Source: Blastocatellia bacterium
GTDB taxonomy: Bacteria; Acidobacteriota; Blastocatellia; Pyrinomonadales; Pyrinomonadaceae
NCBI GenBank assembly: GCA_003175865.1
Contig: PSRF01000217.1
Coordinates: forward strand, 1 to 5,888
DNA length: 5,888 nt
Direction of reading: 5' to 3'
How positions within the stretch are numbered: the stretch's first letter is position 1; each line of letters starts with the position of its first letter. Made by a program: the position numbers and the translations under genes. The notes below the pieces were generated by a model. The model was not told the DNA's origin and made no database searches. It saw nothing but the letters and a program-made list of their open reading frames with translations. Below are positions 5,845-5,888 of the stretch, one piece after another.

Positions 5845-5859
5845 CACATTGAGTCACCT

Positions 5860-5888
5860 CCTTGGAGTGCGGCGGCCCGGCGCCGCTT
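5860..5888 (+). repeat. REP-like palindromic element, copy C (cut by window end)
   Basis: This is the third copy of the element, starting 15 bp after the asd stop. It has the head CCTTGGAGT and stem GCGGCGGC/GGCGCCGC around CC with one mismatch near the loop, and 25 of 29 positions match copy B. It has the same orientation as copy A and the same placement just after a gene. An inverted partner may follow outside the window. As with copy A, it could also serve as a weak terminator. Confidence 0.6.

Overview
The window holds a compact, single-strand cluster for diaminopimelate (DAP)/lysine biosynthesis. It has six genes, all on the + strand: a 5'-truncated M20 amidohydrolase (probable dapE), dapB, dapA, dapD, a class I/II aminotransferase (probable dapC), and asd. 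Together they can carry out six consecutive steps from L-aspartyl-4-phosphate to LL-DAP by the succinylase branch. Asd makes aspartate semialdehyde, DapA condenses it with pyruvate, DapB reduces the product to tetrahydrodipicolinate, DapD succinylates it, the aminotransferase adds the amino group and the M20 enzyme removes the succinyl group. The first and last enzymes of the full lysine route (aspartokinase, DapF epimerase, LysA decarboxylase) are not in the window.

Layout: 1-932 is the probable dapE, whose start lies outside the window. 933-1044 is a gap filled mainly by two inverted copies of a 30-bp REP-like element. 1045-1728 is dapB. 1729-1855 is a gap with an AT-rich inverted repeat and a strong Shine-Dalgarno. 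1856-2788 is dapA, 2766-3596 is dapD (23-bp overlap with dapA), and 3593-4735 is the aminotransferase. The best-supported start of the aminotransferase is a TTG overlapping the dapD stop. 4783-5844 is asd, and a third REP-like copy runs off the end at about 5860-5888. The tight dapA-dapD-dapC packing indicates one transcript with translational coupling. No gap exceeds 130 bp, and no tRNA, rRNA, CRISPR, insertion sequence or riboswitch was recognised.

Organism: a bacterium of middling GC content using the succinylase DAP route. The compact DapB resembles the short form seen in Bacteroidota and the Asd is of the archaeal/fungal-like class. REP-like elements with a GGAGTGCGG head remind me of Acidobacteriota (Blastocatellia-like) genomes, but that is memory-based inference and not proof.

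I see no undescribed system. The points worth a second look are the REP-like elements (one supplies part of the dapB ribosome-binding site), the TTG start, the altered lysine-feedback site in DapA, and the Asd class.
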